Below the pieces are notes generated by a model. The model ran no database searches and was not told the DNA's origin. It was given only the letters and a program-made list of their open reading frames with translations. The position numbers were made by a program, and so were the translations under genes. A stretch of 64,000 nt of DNA, from positions 186,001 through 250,000 of the forward strand of contig DALZZF010000004.1 of the NCBI GenBank assembly GCA_031987605.1. Direction: 5' to 3'. Below are positions 8,907-18,071 of the stretch, piece after piece (within the stretch, counting starts at the first letter, position 1; each line of letters starts with the position of its first letter). The stretch is from JAFAGO01 sp031987605 (lineage in GTDB: Bacteria; Bacteroidota; Bacteroidia; Flavobacteriales; Weeksellaceae).

Positions 8907-10292
8907 TTATTTTCCAGCTGCTTTCAAAGCGGCTTCTTTTGCTTTAAATTCTGCTGCTTTCGCGTCGTTCTTAGTGGAGAGATAAATCCCTTTCAAAAGA
9001 GAAACAACTTCCGGATTTTGAGAATCCACTGCATACCATTTTTCAGCATACGGCAATGCTTCTGCCAAGCGTGCTCTTCTGTCTGCAATTACTTTATTGG
9101 CTTCTTCAATTTTTCCTGCTTTACGCAACGCATTATAATTATCAATGGTTACAGCATCATCACCAATAATCACGTATGTCATATTCTGATAAGCCAATGC
9201 ATAATTTGGATCAATTTCAGTCGCTTTTTTATAAGCATTAAGTGCTTCTGCCTTATTAGCAGGATCTTTGCTAAGCAAAACTCCCAGATTATACCAATTT
9301 TCTTTGCTATTAGGGTTTTTCGCCAACTGATCTTTCAGATTTTTTACGAATTCATCCGTTTTTCCGGCTTTGTGAAATGCTGCTCCCTGAAGTTCAGCAA
9401 GTTTTGCGTTGCCAGGAAATTTTTTCAGACCTTTTTCAATCAGAGAAAGAGCCTGATCGGTTTTCCCTGTATCAATCAATAATGCGGCTGCAGTTTCATA
9501 CAATTCAATTTCTACACTTTTGGAGGTTTCCGTTTTAAAATCAGAATATCCGGAGGAAGCTCCTAATTTTTTGAAGGTATCCCATGTTCCTTTTTCAAGG
9601 TTTACTACTTCTCCTGACGCATTTTTAGCGGAATAAGTGGTTTCCACTCCGGTATATCCGGAATTAATCAAAGAAGTATAAACCTCTGTTGCTTCCTCTT
9701 TTTTGTCCGCCAAAGCATAGTTGATTCCTGAATAGTATAAATATTGTTTATTGTCCTGCCCTGCTGCTTTTAGCAAGTCATATACTTCTTTGAACTTCGG
9801 TGCAGCAACCGTATAGTTTTTAGCATTATAAGCATCTACAGCTGCTTTATTTGATGCTTGAATCGATGGATTCAATGCTTCGCCTAATTTCGCAAGAGTA
9901 GTCGGAGCATATTTTTCTTCTTTGAGCCCGGAAATTCCGGATGCATCTGCCGCTTCTTTTCCTACATAGTACACTCTGTTTTTCGAGGAATCTTTACCGG
10001 TATAGATTGTATTTTTTCCTAAATCAGAAATTTTGGAAAGAAACTCTGCTCCTTCGGCAGTTTTTCCAGATTTCATCAGTGCCATTCCCTTTACATAATA
10101 ATATTCTTCCAAAACGGAGGGTTCCAATAAATAGGTTTTGCCACCCAAAACGTTGTCCGCTGCAGAAATCTGTGCATTTGCGGTTGATACATCGCCAGAT
10201 TCAATCGCTTTAAAAGCTGATGCTATTTCCTTCTTCTGCCCAAAAGCAAAAGTAGTTGCTACTACAGCCAAACTTAAAATGATCTTTTTCAT
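8907..10292 (-). CDS. Exported TPR-repeat protein
   Basis: 461 aa. A Sec signal peptide (MKKIILSLAVVATTFAFGQ) is followed by helical repeats throughout. Canonical TPR signatures appear in the second half (GNAKLAELQGAAFHKAGKT, ENWYNLGVLL, ALAYQNMTYVI). It is Lys/Ala rich and Cys free, so it probably sits in the periplasm as a binding scaffold. It starts 19 bp after gyrA and is likely transcribed with it. No enzymatic motif is visible. Confidence 0.8.
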   Translation of the reverse strand: MKKIILSLAVVATTFAFGQKKEIASAFKAIESGDVSTANAQISAADNVLGGKTYLLEPSVLEEYYYVKGMALMKSGKTAEGAEFLSKISDLGKNTIYTGKDSSKNRVYYVGKEAADASGISGLKEEKYAPTTLAKLGEALNPSIQASNKAAVDAYNAKNYTVAAPKFKEVYDLLKAAGQDNKQYLYYSGINYALADKKEEATEVYTSLINSGYTGVETTYSAKNASGEVVNLEKGTWDTFKKLGASSGYSDFKTETSKSVEIELYETAAALLIDTGKTDQALSLIEKGLKKFPGNAKLAELQGAAFHKAGKTDEFVKNLKDQLAKNPNSKENWYNLGVLLSKDPANKAEALNAYKKATEIDPNYALAYQNMTYVIIGDDAVTIDNYNALRKAGKIEEANKVIADRRARLAEALPYAEKWYAVDSQNPEVVSLLKGIYLSTKNDAKAAEFKAKEAALKAAGK

Positions 10293-10311
10293 ATGAAATT
10301 TTTTGGTTAGT

Positions 10312-12981
10312 TTATGATTCAGAATCGTTGTCTTCGTCCTCGTTTTCTTTTTCGTTTTCGATTCTTTGATTATCTTTTTCTTCCTGATCTTCTATTTTTT
10401 TCAGAACATCGGCATCGCCCATATTGCTTACGGAATTATCTCCGGTTTGTGGTGCTGCTTTGAACTCAGGATTTGAAGAGTCGGTGTGTTCCGGAAGTTC
10501 GGTTTCTTCTCCGGCATCATCTTCTACTTCTTTATCCATTTCCACTTTGGCAATCGCCGCAATTTCGTCGCTGTTTTTCAGGTTGATTACTTTTACACCT
10601 TGTGTATTTCTGCCCATCACCCGCATTGAATCCATTCCCATTCTTATGGCAACACCGGATTTATTGATGATCATCAGTCCGTCTTCATCAGTTACACTTT
10701 GAATGGCAATTAGATTTCCGGTTTTTTCAGTGATGTTCAGCGTAATCACTCCTTTTCCGCCACGATTGGTAATACGATAATCTTCAACGGCGGTTCTTTT
10801 TCCGTAACCGCGTTCTGAAACTACAAGAACGGTTTCTTTTTCTACATCGTTTACAACAATCATTCCAATCACTTCGTCTCCATCTTCAAGAGTAATTCCT
10901 CGGACACCGATGGAACCACGCCCTACTTCTCTTACTTTTTCTTCCGGGAAGCGGATACATTTACCGTTTTTGGTGGCAATCATAATCTGTGAATGTCCAT
11001 CCGTTAATCTTGCGCCGAGCAACTGGTCGTTATCACGAATTTCAATGGCGTTAATTCCGTTTGTTCTTGGTCTGGAATAGGCTTCCAATGAGGTTTTTTT
11101 GATGGTTCCGTTTTTGGTAATCATCACCACGCTCATTTGGTTTACGTAGTCTATATCTTTCAAATCATTGGTTCGGATATAGGCTTTTATTTTATCATCC
11201 GGTTCAATATTAATCAGGTTTTGAACGGCTCTTCCTTTTGATATTTTGGAACCTTCAGGAATTTCGAATACTCTTAACCAGTAGCATTTTCCTTTTTCGG
11301 TGAAGAAGAGCATATACTGGTGATTGGTTGCGGAAACAATGTACTCCAGAAAATCTTCGTCTCTTGTGGTGGCTGCTCTGTTTCCTACGCCGCCTCGGCT
11401 CTGAATTTTGTATTCGGAAAGTGAAGTTCTTTTAATATATCCTGCATGAGAAATGGTAAGCACAACGGTTTCATTCGGAATGAAATCTTCGATGGACATT
11501 TCGCCGCCGGAATAATCGATCTCGGTTCTTCTTTCGTCGCCGTATTTTTCTTTAACTTCCAGCAATTCGTCTTTAATAATCTGATATCTTCTGGGTTCAT
11601 TGGAAAGAATATCTTCCAAATCTTTGATTAATGCCATGATTTCTTCATATTCCGCACGGATTTTGTCCAATTCCATTCCGGTAAGACGGGCAAGTCTTAA
11701 ATCCAGAATAGCCTGCGCCTGAATTTCAGAAAGTTCAAATTCTGTAATTAAGCCTTCTTTTGCTTCCGGTGGTGTTGCGCTGTGACGGATAATGGAAATG
11801 GCTTTATCCAAAGAATCCTGCGTTGCAATTACCCGCATAAATCCTTCAAGGATGTGGGCTCTTTCTTTGGCTTTTTTCAGTTCGTATTCCGTTCTTCTGA
11901 TGATTATTTCATGACGATGATCGACGAAATGGCTGATAATATCCTTCAAATTCAACTGTTCAGGACGACCTTTTACCAATGCAATATTATTAACACTGAA
12001 TGAGGTCTGAAGTGCCGTATACTTATATAAAAGGTTTAAAACCACATTCGGAATGGCATCGTTTTTCAGTTCATAAACGATTCTTAAACCTCTTCTATCG
12101 GATTCATCGCGAATTTCGTGGATTCCCGGAATTTTTTCATCTTTTACGAGTTCGGCAGTTCTGGAAATCATTTCCGCCTTGTTTACCTGATAAGGAACTT
12201 CGGTAACAATAATTGCGTTTCTGTTGTGGATTTCCTCAAAATTTACTTTTGCACGGAGAACGATTCTTCCTCTTCCGGTATGAAATGCATCGCGCACCCC
12301 ATCATATCCGTAAATAATTCCGCCAGTCGGGAAATCCGGAGCGATGATGAGCTGCATCAGTTCATCAATTGTAATTTCTTTGTTATCGATATAAGCACAA
12401 ATCGCATCTACAGATTCCGAAAGGTTATGAGGAGCCATATTGGTCGCCATCCCCACTGCAATTCCGGAAGTTCCGTTTACCAGAAGATTCGGAATTTTTG
12501 TTGGAAGCACGGTTGGTTCCTGCAAACTGTCGTCGAAATTATTCTGAAAATCAACGGTTTCTTTATCGAGATCGGAAAGAATTTCATCGGAAATCTTTTT
12601 CAGTCTTGCTTCGGTATAACGCATTGCTGCAGGCGGATCGCCATCCATAGAACCAAAGTTACCCTGACCGTCAACCTGCGGATAACGCAAACTCCAAGGC
12701 TGCGCCATACGCACCATTGCATCATAAACGGATGAATCGCCATGTGGATGATATTTACCCAAAACATCCCCCACAATTCTCGCGGATTTCAAATATTTTC
12801 GGTTTGAAAAAACACCTAAACCATACATCCCATAAAGCACTCTTCTGTGTACCGGTTTCAAACCGTCTCTCACATCCGGAAGCGCTCTGGATACAATAAC
12901 CGACATCGAATAATCGATGTATGAAGATTTCATTTCATCAACAATGTTGATCGGGATTAACCTTTCTCCTTCTTTATGCAT
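10312..12981 (-). CDS. gyrA: DNA gyrase subunit A
   Basis: 889 aa, catalytic subunit of type II topoisomerase. The breakage-reunion tyrosine is in AAMRYTEARL at Tyr122, the same number as in E. coli. The quinolone-determining stretch HPHGDSSVYDAM keeps Ser83 and Asp87, so the classical resistance substitutions are absent. The C-terminal beta-pinwheel starts with a GyrA box, QSRGGVG (about residue 528). The protein ends in a long Glu/Asp/Asn tail of about 75 residues. The full length fits Bacteroidetes GyrA. Confidence 0.97.
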   Translation of the reverse strand: MHKEGERLIPINIVDEMKSSYIDYSMSVIVSRALPDVRDGLKPVHRRVLYGMYGLGVFSNRKYLKSARIVGDVLGKYHPHGDSSVYDAMVRMAQPWSLRYPQVDGQGNFGSMDGDPPAAMRYTEARLKKISDEILSDLDKETVDFQNNFDDSLQEPTVLPTKIPNLLVNGTSGIAVGMATNMAPHNLSESVDAICAYIDNKEITIDELMQLIIAPDFPTGGIIYGYDGVRDAFHTGRGRIVLRAKVNFEEIHNRNAIIVTEVPYQVNKAEMISRTAELVKDEKIPGIHEIRDESDRRGLRIVYELKNDAIPNVVLNLLYKYTALQTSFSVNNIALVKGRPEQLNLKDIISHFVDHRHEIIIRRTEYELKKAKERAHILEGFMRVIATQDSLDKAISIIRHSATPPEAKEGLITEFELSEIQAQAILDLRLARLTGMELDKIRAEYEEIMALIKDLEDILSNEPRRYQIIKDELLEVKEKYGDERRTEIDYSGGEMSIEDFIPNETVVLTISHAGYIKRTSLSEYKIQSRGGVGNRAATTRDEDFLEYIVSATNHQYMLFFTEKGKCYWLRVFEIPEGSKISKGRAVQNLINIEPDDKIKAYIRTNDLKDIDYVNQMSVVMITKNGTIKKTSLEAYSRPRTNGINAIEIRDNDQLLGARLTDGHSQIMIATKNGKCIRFPEEKVREVGRGSIGVRGITLEDGDEVIGMIVVNDVEKETVLVVSERGYGKRTAVEDYRITNRGGKGVITLNITEKTGNLIAIQSVTDEDGLMIINKSGVAIRMGMDSMRVMGRNTQGVKVINLKNSDEIAAIAKVEMDKEVEDDAGEETELPEHTDSSNPEFKAAPQTGDNSVSNMGDADVLKKIEDQEEKDNQRIENEKENEDEDNDSES

Positions 12982-13131
12982 AAATTAAAATTAATGTATT
13001 GTATTTCAACTAATTAAACCCGGTTTTCACACGCTGGGCTTTTAACTTTTCAATAACGTGGCAATTTACGAATTTTTTACCGATTTTTGCGGTGAAACTT
13101 ACTAACAAGTATCATAAAAAATATTAAAGAA

Positions 13132-13449
13132 ATGAGCGTACTGAGCCTTACCTTTCACTGCACCGATGAACATCTGGAATCCTGGGAAAAATATGTGGAA
13201 GAATCCCTTTCGTTAATGGCTGAAAACCTAATGGACGTAAACCAATATATCCTGTCCGAAGTGGAATCTGAAATGATTAATGAAGGTAAAAATTACAATC
13301 TTTTGTTGATTTTTGAAAATGAAGAACTGCGCTCCCAATTTATAGAAAATGAATTTCTGAACATTCAGGAACGCGTGGAAAAAGAATTCGGTGACAATGT
13401 GATGATTTTTCAGACTTTTCTGAATCCGAAGAAATCGAGATTTTCTTAG
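13132..13449 (+). CDS. DUF4286 family protein
   Basis: 105-aa cytoplasmic protein of a small conserved Bacteroidetes family without known function. It is divergent from gyrA. A mixed alpha/beta ferredoxin-like fold is suggested by the alternation of strands (VLSLTFHC, NLLLIFEN, VMIFQTFL) and helices. The last codons (RFS, stop) lie at or in the left end of a 194-bp inverted-repeat element, so the natural C-terminus may have been altered by that insertion. Confidence 0.75.
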   Translation: MSVLSLTFHCTDEHLESWEKYVEESLSLMAENLMDVNQYILSEVESEMINEGKNYNLLLIFENEELRSQFIENEFLNIQERVEKEFGDNVMIFQTFLNPKKSRFS

Positions 13450-13641
13450 AGCCTGTTTAATATTTTACCGATTTTTTTAATATAGCCTCAGAAAATCATC
13501 TTTGCTAAATTTTGATGCTCTTTTGAGCGTATTTTCTACTTCCTATTTTAGATTTAGCCAGCTAAATCTGCAAACATGAAGCAAAAAATCCATCTCAAAA
13601 TAGCTATAAAAATTTTTAACAATAAAATTTAAACAGGCTCT
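13448..13641. repeat. Miniature inverted-repeat element B, copy 1
   Basis: About 194 bp, ending AGAGCCTGTTTAA on the left and TTTAAACAGGCTCT on the right as inverted repeats. Inside lies a perfect hairpin GATTTAGC-CA-GCTAAATC. No ORF. It shares most bases with the copy at 48009-48199. The left end overlaps the stop codon of the DUF4286 gene; the target duplication is not clear. Confidence 0.85.
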
Positions 13642-13647
13642 TAGAAA

Positions 13648-14496
13648 TTAGAACAGCTGCACACTCCATTCGAAAGCGTTTTGCGAATTCGGTTCCAGCA
13701 CCTGAATTCCTTCTTTATCTTCAATATTCCCGGATGCCTCACAAGAATCTGCGATACCCAACCAAGGTTCAATACAGATAAAAGGAGCATCTTTTTTCGT
13801 CCAGATTCCAAGATATGGAAATTGGGAAAATTCTACTTTTAATCTTAATTCTCCGCGATAAAGCAAACTCAAACTTTGTGTAGCCGAATCTTTCAAAACA
13901 ATTGCGTCATTTTCAAACAACTCATAATTCAGCGGAAGCAAAGTGTCGTTTAAATGAATCTCGATCGTTTTTCCTGAAAAAAGATTGTCTTCCAACTGAT
14001 GAGAAACCAATGTTTTATTAGAATCAAAACCTAAAGAATAATCCTCAAAATTTCCGTCAATTTTGAAAGCAGGATGAGCACCAATGGAATAATACATTTT
14101 AAAACCGCCAAGATTTGCTATCCTATATTGCACAAAAAGCCGATCATCAACAATTTTATAGGCCATTTGCAACTCAAATTCAAAAGGGTAAATCTGCAAA
14201 GATTCATCATCATATTTTAACGAAAATACAACCGAATTTTCCGTTTCTGAAACAACCTGAAATTCGCGCTCTCTTGCAAATCCGTGCCGGGAAAGGAAAT
14301 ATTCTTTTCCTTCAAATTTATAGTGATCTTCTTTCAATCCACCCACAACCGGAAACAGTACGGGAGAGGTTTTATCCCAAAACTGATTATTGATCTCCCA
14401 AATGAAGTTTTCATTATTCTTTTCCAGTGAAGATAATTCGGCACCTTTGTGATTGATAATTGCTTTTATTTTATCATTTTGAATAATCGTCTGCAT
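13648..14496 (-). CDS. Aldose 1-epimerase family protein (LacX-like)
   Basis: 282 aa, galactose-mutarotase fold. Conserved His residues are in SRHGFAR and IGAHPAF, and the catalytic Glu is in FICIEPWLGIAD. It probably interconverts alpha and beta anomers of a sugar in the cytoplasm; the sugar is not predictable. Spaced 13 bp after the acyl-CoA reductase gene, so likely cotranscribed. Its end abuts element B copy 1. Confidence 0.85.
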   Translation of the reverse strand: MQTIIQNDKIKAIINHKGAELSSLEKNNENFIWEINNQFWDKTSPVLFPVVGGLKEDHYKFEGKEYFLSRHGFAREREFQVVSETENSVVFSLKYDDESLQIYPFEFELQMAYKIVDDRLFVQYRIANLGGFKMYYSIGAHPAFKIDGNFEDYSLGFDSNKTLVSHQLEDNLFSGKTIEIHLNDTLLPLNYELFENDAIVLKDSATQSLSLLYRGELRLKVEFSQFPYLGIWTKKDAPFICIEPWLGIADSCEASGNIEDKEGIQVLEPNSQNAFEWSVQLF

Positions 14497-14509
14497 ATTC
14501 TATATTTAT

Positions 14510-15547
14510 TTAAACCACCTCTAAAAATTCCATTGTATTCACATTATCTGCATAGGTATCCAATCCCGGATTTTGCGCTTCACCAAACGAAACCGAATTC
14601 TTTATGCCAAGTTCAGGTTTTGCCACCACACACTGAATTTCATTTTCGTGAGAATGCAAAAACGAATGAACTTCAGCAATATTTTCATAACGGGAAAAAT
14701 TCAGCACGGCGAGCGGCGAAAAAAGCGATTCATCTTCTTTCAGCAATACAAAATTATTATCCCAGAATTTTTCCTGATTCAACAGATAAATAGCACGATT
14801 ATAATCGTAATTATTGGCATATTTATGATGATTGATGATGTCTTTGAAATTCATAAAATTCTCAAAAATACGATCCAGAGGTAAATTTTCAGGAATAAAA
14901 AGCCGCGTTACATTCCGGCAACCCAAACCAAAATAGCGGAAAATATCTTCTGCAAGCCACTGCAATTCTTCATCGGTTTCATCCCCTTTTAACACCGCAA
15001 CCGAAGTTCTGTTTTTACGGATGATACTCAACTGATTCTGAAAATAATATTCCAGATACCGCGCAGTATTATTGCTTCCTGTTGCAATTACCGCCTCAAA
15101 ATCTTCCAATTTCTCTACCAGCCTGAATCTTACATTTCCCTGCGAAAATTCATTCCATTTTTCAAGAAGAAAGGGAATCATAAAACGGTCTTTGGATGAA
15201 GACTTAATCAAAGGAATATGCCCACATAAAACTGTTGCCACCACATCATGAAATCCCACCATCGGAATATTTCCGGCAAGCACCAAACCCACCTTTTTCG
15301 GAAAGGCAGAAAAAGAATAATCTTTCACCCAGTTTTCAATATTTTTCTGCGTGAGCAGATTCGCCCATTGTTTTAATGCAAATTTCTGATTTTCAATGGT
15401 AAACCATGGATTATCCGCCTGAGATTTCCTCAGAATCTGTTCAAAATGAACTTCTTCATCCTGATATTCTTCCGGGCTTTTTTCTAAAAAATTATTGATA
15501 AATAATCCTAATTTTTCTAATCCCTGAATTTGTTGTACTCTATTCAT
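14510..15547 (-). CDS. LuxC-like acyl-CoA reductase
   Basis: 345-aa enzyme of the aldehyde-dehydrogenase-like LuxC family. The likely catalytic Cys is in GLGCRNVTRLF (about residue 211), and nucleotide-binding features include GLVLAGNIPMVGFHD and VIATGSNNTARYLE. It would reduce an activated acyl group to an aldehyde. No LuxD or LuxE partner lies beside it, so the acyl donor is unknown; similar stand-alone genes are common in Flavobacteriia. Divergent from the ferredoxin gene across 73 bp that hold a perfect inverted repeat. Confidence 0.85.
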   Translation of the reverse strand: MNRVQQIQGLEKLGLFINNFLEKSPEEYQDEEVHFEQILRKSQADNPWFTIENQKFALKQWANLLTQKNIENWVKDYSFSAFPKKVGLVLAGNIPMVGFHDVVATVLCGHIPLIKSSSKDRFMIPFLLEKWNEFSQGNVRFRLVEKLEDFEAVIATGSNNTARYLEYYFQNQLSIIRKNRTSVAVLKGDETDEELQWLAEDIFRYFGLGCRNVTRLFIPENLPLDRIFENFMNFKDIINHHKYANNYDYNRAIYLLNQEKFWDNNFVLLKEDESLFSPLAVLNFSRYENIAEVHSFLHSHENEIQCVVAKPELGIKNSVSFGEAQNPGLDTYADNVNTMEFLEVV

Positions 15548-15559
15548 ATCTCCCTCAAA

Positions 15560-15578
15560 CCTACAACAGAATTGTAGG
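15560..15578. promoter_or_regulatory. Inverted repeat, candidate operator
   Basis: CCTACAA-N5-TTGTAGG, a perfect 7-bp inverted repeat between the divergent reductase and ferredoxin genes. It ends nine bases before the ferredoxin -7 box, so a bound protein would overlap the promoter. Confidence 0.45.
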
Positions 15579-15586
15579 AAATTTTG

Positions 15587-15594
15587 TAATTTTG
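15587..15594 (+). promoter_or_regulatory. TAnnTTTG -7 box of the ferredoxin-serCA unit
   Basis: TAATTTTG, 26 bases before the ferredoxin ATG. A perfect match to the Bacteroidetes -7 consensus. Confidence 0.65.
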
Positions 15595-15620
15595 TGCAAA
15601 TTTAAAAATAAAAATCAGCA

Positions 15621-15971
15621 ATGGCGATCAAAATAACCGATGAATGTATTAACTGTGGAGCATGCGAGCCGGAATGCCCTAATAATGCGATTTATGAGGG
15701 AGCGGTAGATTGGAAAGCATCTGAAGGAACCACGCTGAAAGGAACAGTTACCCTGACCTCCGGATTAACCGTGGATGCCGATGCACCACAAGAACCGGTA
15801 AGTGATGATGTGTACTTTATTGTAACTGATAAATGTACCGAATGTAAAGGTTTTCATGAGGAACCTCAGTGCGCTGCTGTATGTCCTGTAGACTGCTGTA
15901 TTCCGGATGAAGATCATGTAGAAAGCGAATCGCAGCTTATGGCAAAAAAAGCGTTTCTGCATAACGAATAA
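15621..15971 (+). CDS. 2[4Fe-4S] ferredoxin
   Basis: 116-aa dicluster electron carrier. The first cluster motif is CINCGACEPECP (Cys9, 12, 15, 19). The second is C-x2-C-x9-C-x3-C, starting CTECKG and ending CAAVCPVDCC, with the widened loop of bacterial-type Alvin ferredoxins. First gene of a run with serC, serA and a DUF1015 gene (gaps 49, 26 and 3 bp). Partner enzymes are unknown; the neighbouring acyl-CoA reductase is divergent. Confidence 0.92.
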   Translation: MAIKITDECINCGACEPECPNNAIYEGAVDWKASEGTTLKGTVTLTSGLTVDADAPQEPVSDDVYFIVTDKCTECKGFHEEPQCAAVCPVDCCIPDEDHVESESQLMAKKAFLHNE

Positions 15972-16020
15972 AACAAAAAAACAACCAAAATACTAACATC
16001 AAACACCCCTGAATTCAACA

Positions 16021-17082
16021 ATGAAAAAACATAATTTTAGCGCCGGACCAAGTATTTTACCACAAGAAATCTTTCAAAAATCGGCAGAAGCCATACTGGA
16101 TTTCAACGGAATAGGACTTTCCATCCTCGAAATTTCGCACAGAAGTAAAGAATTTGTAGCCGTGATGGACGAAGCAAGAGCCATAGTAAAAAGGCTGATG
16201 AATCTCGGCGATGATTATGAAGTTTTGTATTTACAGGGCGGTGCAAGCACTCAGTTTGCGATGATTCCGTTCAATTTAATGAAATCCGAAAATGGAAAAG
16301 CAGCCTATCTGGATACCGGAGCTTGGTCTGCAGCAGCCATTAAGGAAGCCAAAAAATTTGGGACTGTTGATGTCGTAGGTTCTTCCAAAGAAGACAAATA
16401 TTCCTACATTCCGAAAGATTATTTTGTGGAAAGCGATTACGATTATTTCCACTGCACCTCAAACAATACCATTTTTGGCACGCAGATGAAAACATTTCCT
16501 GAAGTGGATGTGCCTTTGGTTTGCGATATGAGTTCCGATATTTTCAGCCGCGTTCTGGATTTTTCAAAATTCGATATTATTTATGCCGGAGCACAGAAAA
16601 ATATGGGACCAGCTGGAACAACACTGGTGGTTATAAAAAAAGATATTCTGGGAAAAACAGGAAGAGACATTCCATCCATCCTGAATTACCAGTTGCATAT
16701 CGATAAGGAATCCATGTACAACACACCCCCGGTTTTTGCGGTTTACGCCTCACTTCTGACCTTACAATGGCTGGAGGAAAACGGAGGAATCGCCGCAGCA
16801 GAAGAGCGGAATAATGCCAAAGCAAAATTATTGTATGACGAAATTGATCGCAATCCTCTTTTCGAAACATTCTGCGTTCCTGAAGATCGTTCTTTAATGA
16901 ACGTTTCTTTTCAGTTAACGGATGAATCCAAAAAAGAAGCCTTCGACAATACATGGAAAGCTGCCGGAATAAGTGGTTTAAACGGACATAGAAGTTTAGG
17001 CGGATATCGCGCCAGTATATACAACGCCATGCCGATTGAAAGCGTTCAGGTATTGGTAGAGGTGATGAAAAATTTGCAATAA
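16021..17082 (+). CDS. serC: Phosphoserine aminotransferase
   Basis: 353-aa PLP enzyme that makes O-phosphoserine from 3-phosphohydroxypyruvate and glutamate. It begins with the family hallmark NFSAGPSILP, and the PLP lysine is in IYAGAQKNMGPAG (Lys193). HRSLGGYRASIYNAMP near the end is the phosphate-binding region. Full length. It sits directly before serA, so two steps of the serine pathway are together. Confidence 0.97.
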   Translation: MKKHNFSAGPSILPQEIFQKSAEAILDFNGIGLSILEISHRSKEFVAVMDEARAIVKRLMNLGDDYEVLYLQGGASTQFAMIPFNLMKSENGKAAYLDTGAWSAAAIKEAKKFGTVDVVGSSKEDKYSYIPKDYFVESDYDYFHCTSNNTIFGTQMKTFPEVDVPLVCDMSSDIFSRVLDFSKFDIIYAGAQKNMGPAGTTLVVIKKDILGKTGRDIPSILNYQLHIDKESMYNTPPVFAVYASLLTLQWLEENGGIAAAEERNNAKAKLLYDEIDRNPLFETFCVPEDRSLMNVSFQLTDESKKEAFDNTWKAAGISGLNGHRSLGGYRASIYNAMPIESVQVLVEVMKNLQ

Positions 17083-17108
17083 TCATTATTTTTTTGTAAT
17101 TTAACTTA

Positions 17109-18068
17109 ATGAAAGTATTAGCAAACGACGGAATTTCCGAAGCGGGTGCCCAGAAACTGCAGGAAGCAGGGATTGAACTGCTCCCAAATCGTGTGGCTCC
17201 GGAGCATTTAAGTAATTTCATCAATGAGAATAATGTCGATGTACTTTTGGTTCGCAGCGCCACTCAGGTTCGGCACGAATTAATTGATGCCTGCCCAAGT
17301 TTAAAAATCGTTGGTCGTGGTGGTGTCGGGATGGATAATATTGATGTAGAATATGCGATTGATAAAGGATTATACATCATCAACACTCCAAAAGCATCTT
17401 CACATTCGGTTGCCGAAATGGTTTTTGCACATTTCTTTGCCCTTGCAAGATTTCTGCACGAAGCCAATAGAATGATGCCTTTGGAAGGCGATACAAAATT
17501 TTCAGTACTGAAAAAATTGTATGCCAATGCTGTTGAATTAAAGGGAAAAACATTAGGTGTAATCGGTTTCGGACCGATTGGTCAGGAAGTTTTGAAAATA
17601 GGAATTTCTTTAGGTATGAAGGTGAAAGTTTTAACCCGAAAGCCCAAAACCGAAACACTGGAACTCGATTTTTTTGATGGGCAGAAAGTATCTTTTGAAA
17701 TCACTTCCACCAACGACTGGAAAGAATTTCTGAAAGACACAGAATTCATCAGCATCAATACACCGAAAACGAATGAATACATTATCGATACACCACAGTT
17801 TGAAATGATGGAAGACGGTGTGTTTATCGTGAATACAGCAAGAGGAGGTGTCATCAATGAACAGGAACTTCTGGAATTTATCGAATCCGGAAAAGTAGCA
17901 GGAGCCGCCTTGGATGTTTTTGAAAACGAACCTACACCAAGCCTGAATATCCTGATGAACCCTGCCATTTCGCTCACCCCGCATTTGGGTGGAAATACAC
18001 TGGATGCACAGGAAAAAATAGGAACCGAACTTGCAGAGCAAATTATAGAACTGAAAAAGAGAATGTAG
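17109..18068 (+). CDS. serA: D-3-phosphoglycerate dehydrogenase
   Basis: 319-aa short form without a C-terminal ACT domain. The NAD-binding loop is GVIGFGPIGQ (about 150-160), and active-site Arg, Glu and His are carried in VNTARGGVINE, the FENEPTP region and TPHLGGNT. It oxidises 3-phosphoglycerate in the first step of serine synthesis. Lack of the ACT domain suggests no feedback by serine. Followed after 3 bp by the DUF1015 gene. Confidence 0.95.
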   Translation: MKVLANDGISEAGAQKLQEAGIELLPNRVAPEHLSNFINENNVDVLLVRSATQVRHELIDACPSLKIVGRGGVGMDNIDVEYAIDKGLYIINTPKASSHSVAEMVFAHFFALARFLHEANRMMPLEGDTKFSVLKKLYANAVELKGKTLGVIGFGPIGQEVLKIGISLGMKVKVLTRKPKTETLELDFFDGQKVSFEITSTNDWKEFLKDTEFISINTPKTNEYIIDTPQFEMMEDGVFIVNTARGGVINEQELLEFIESGKVAGAALDVFENEPTPSLNILMNPAISLTPHLGGNTLDAQEKIGTELAEQIIELKKRM

Positions 18069-18071
18069 TAT

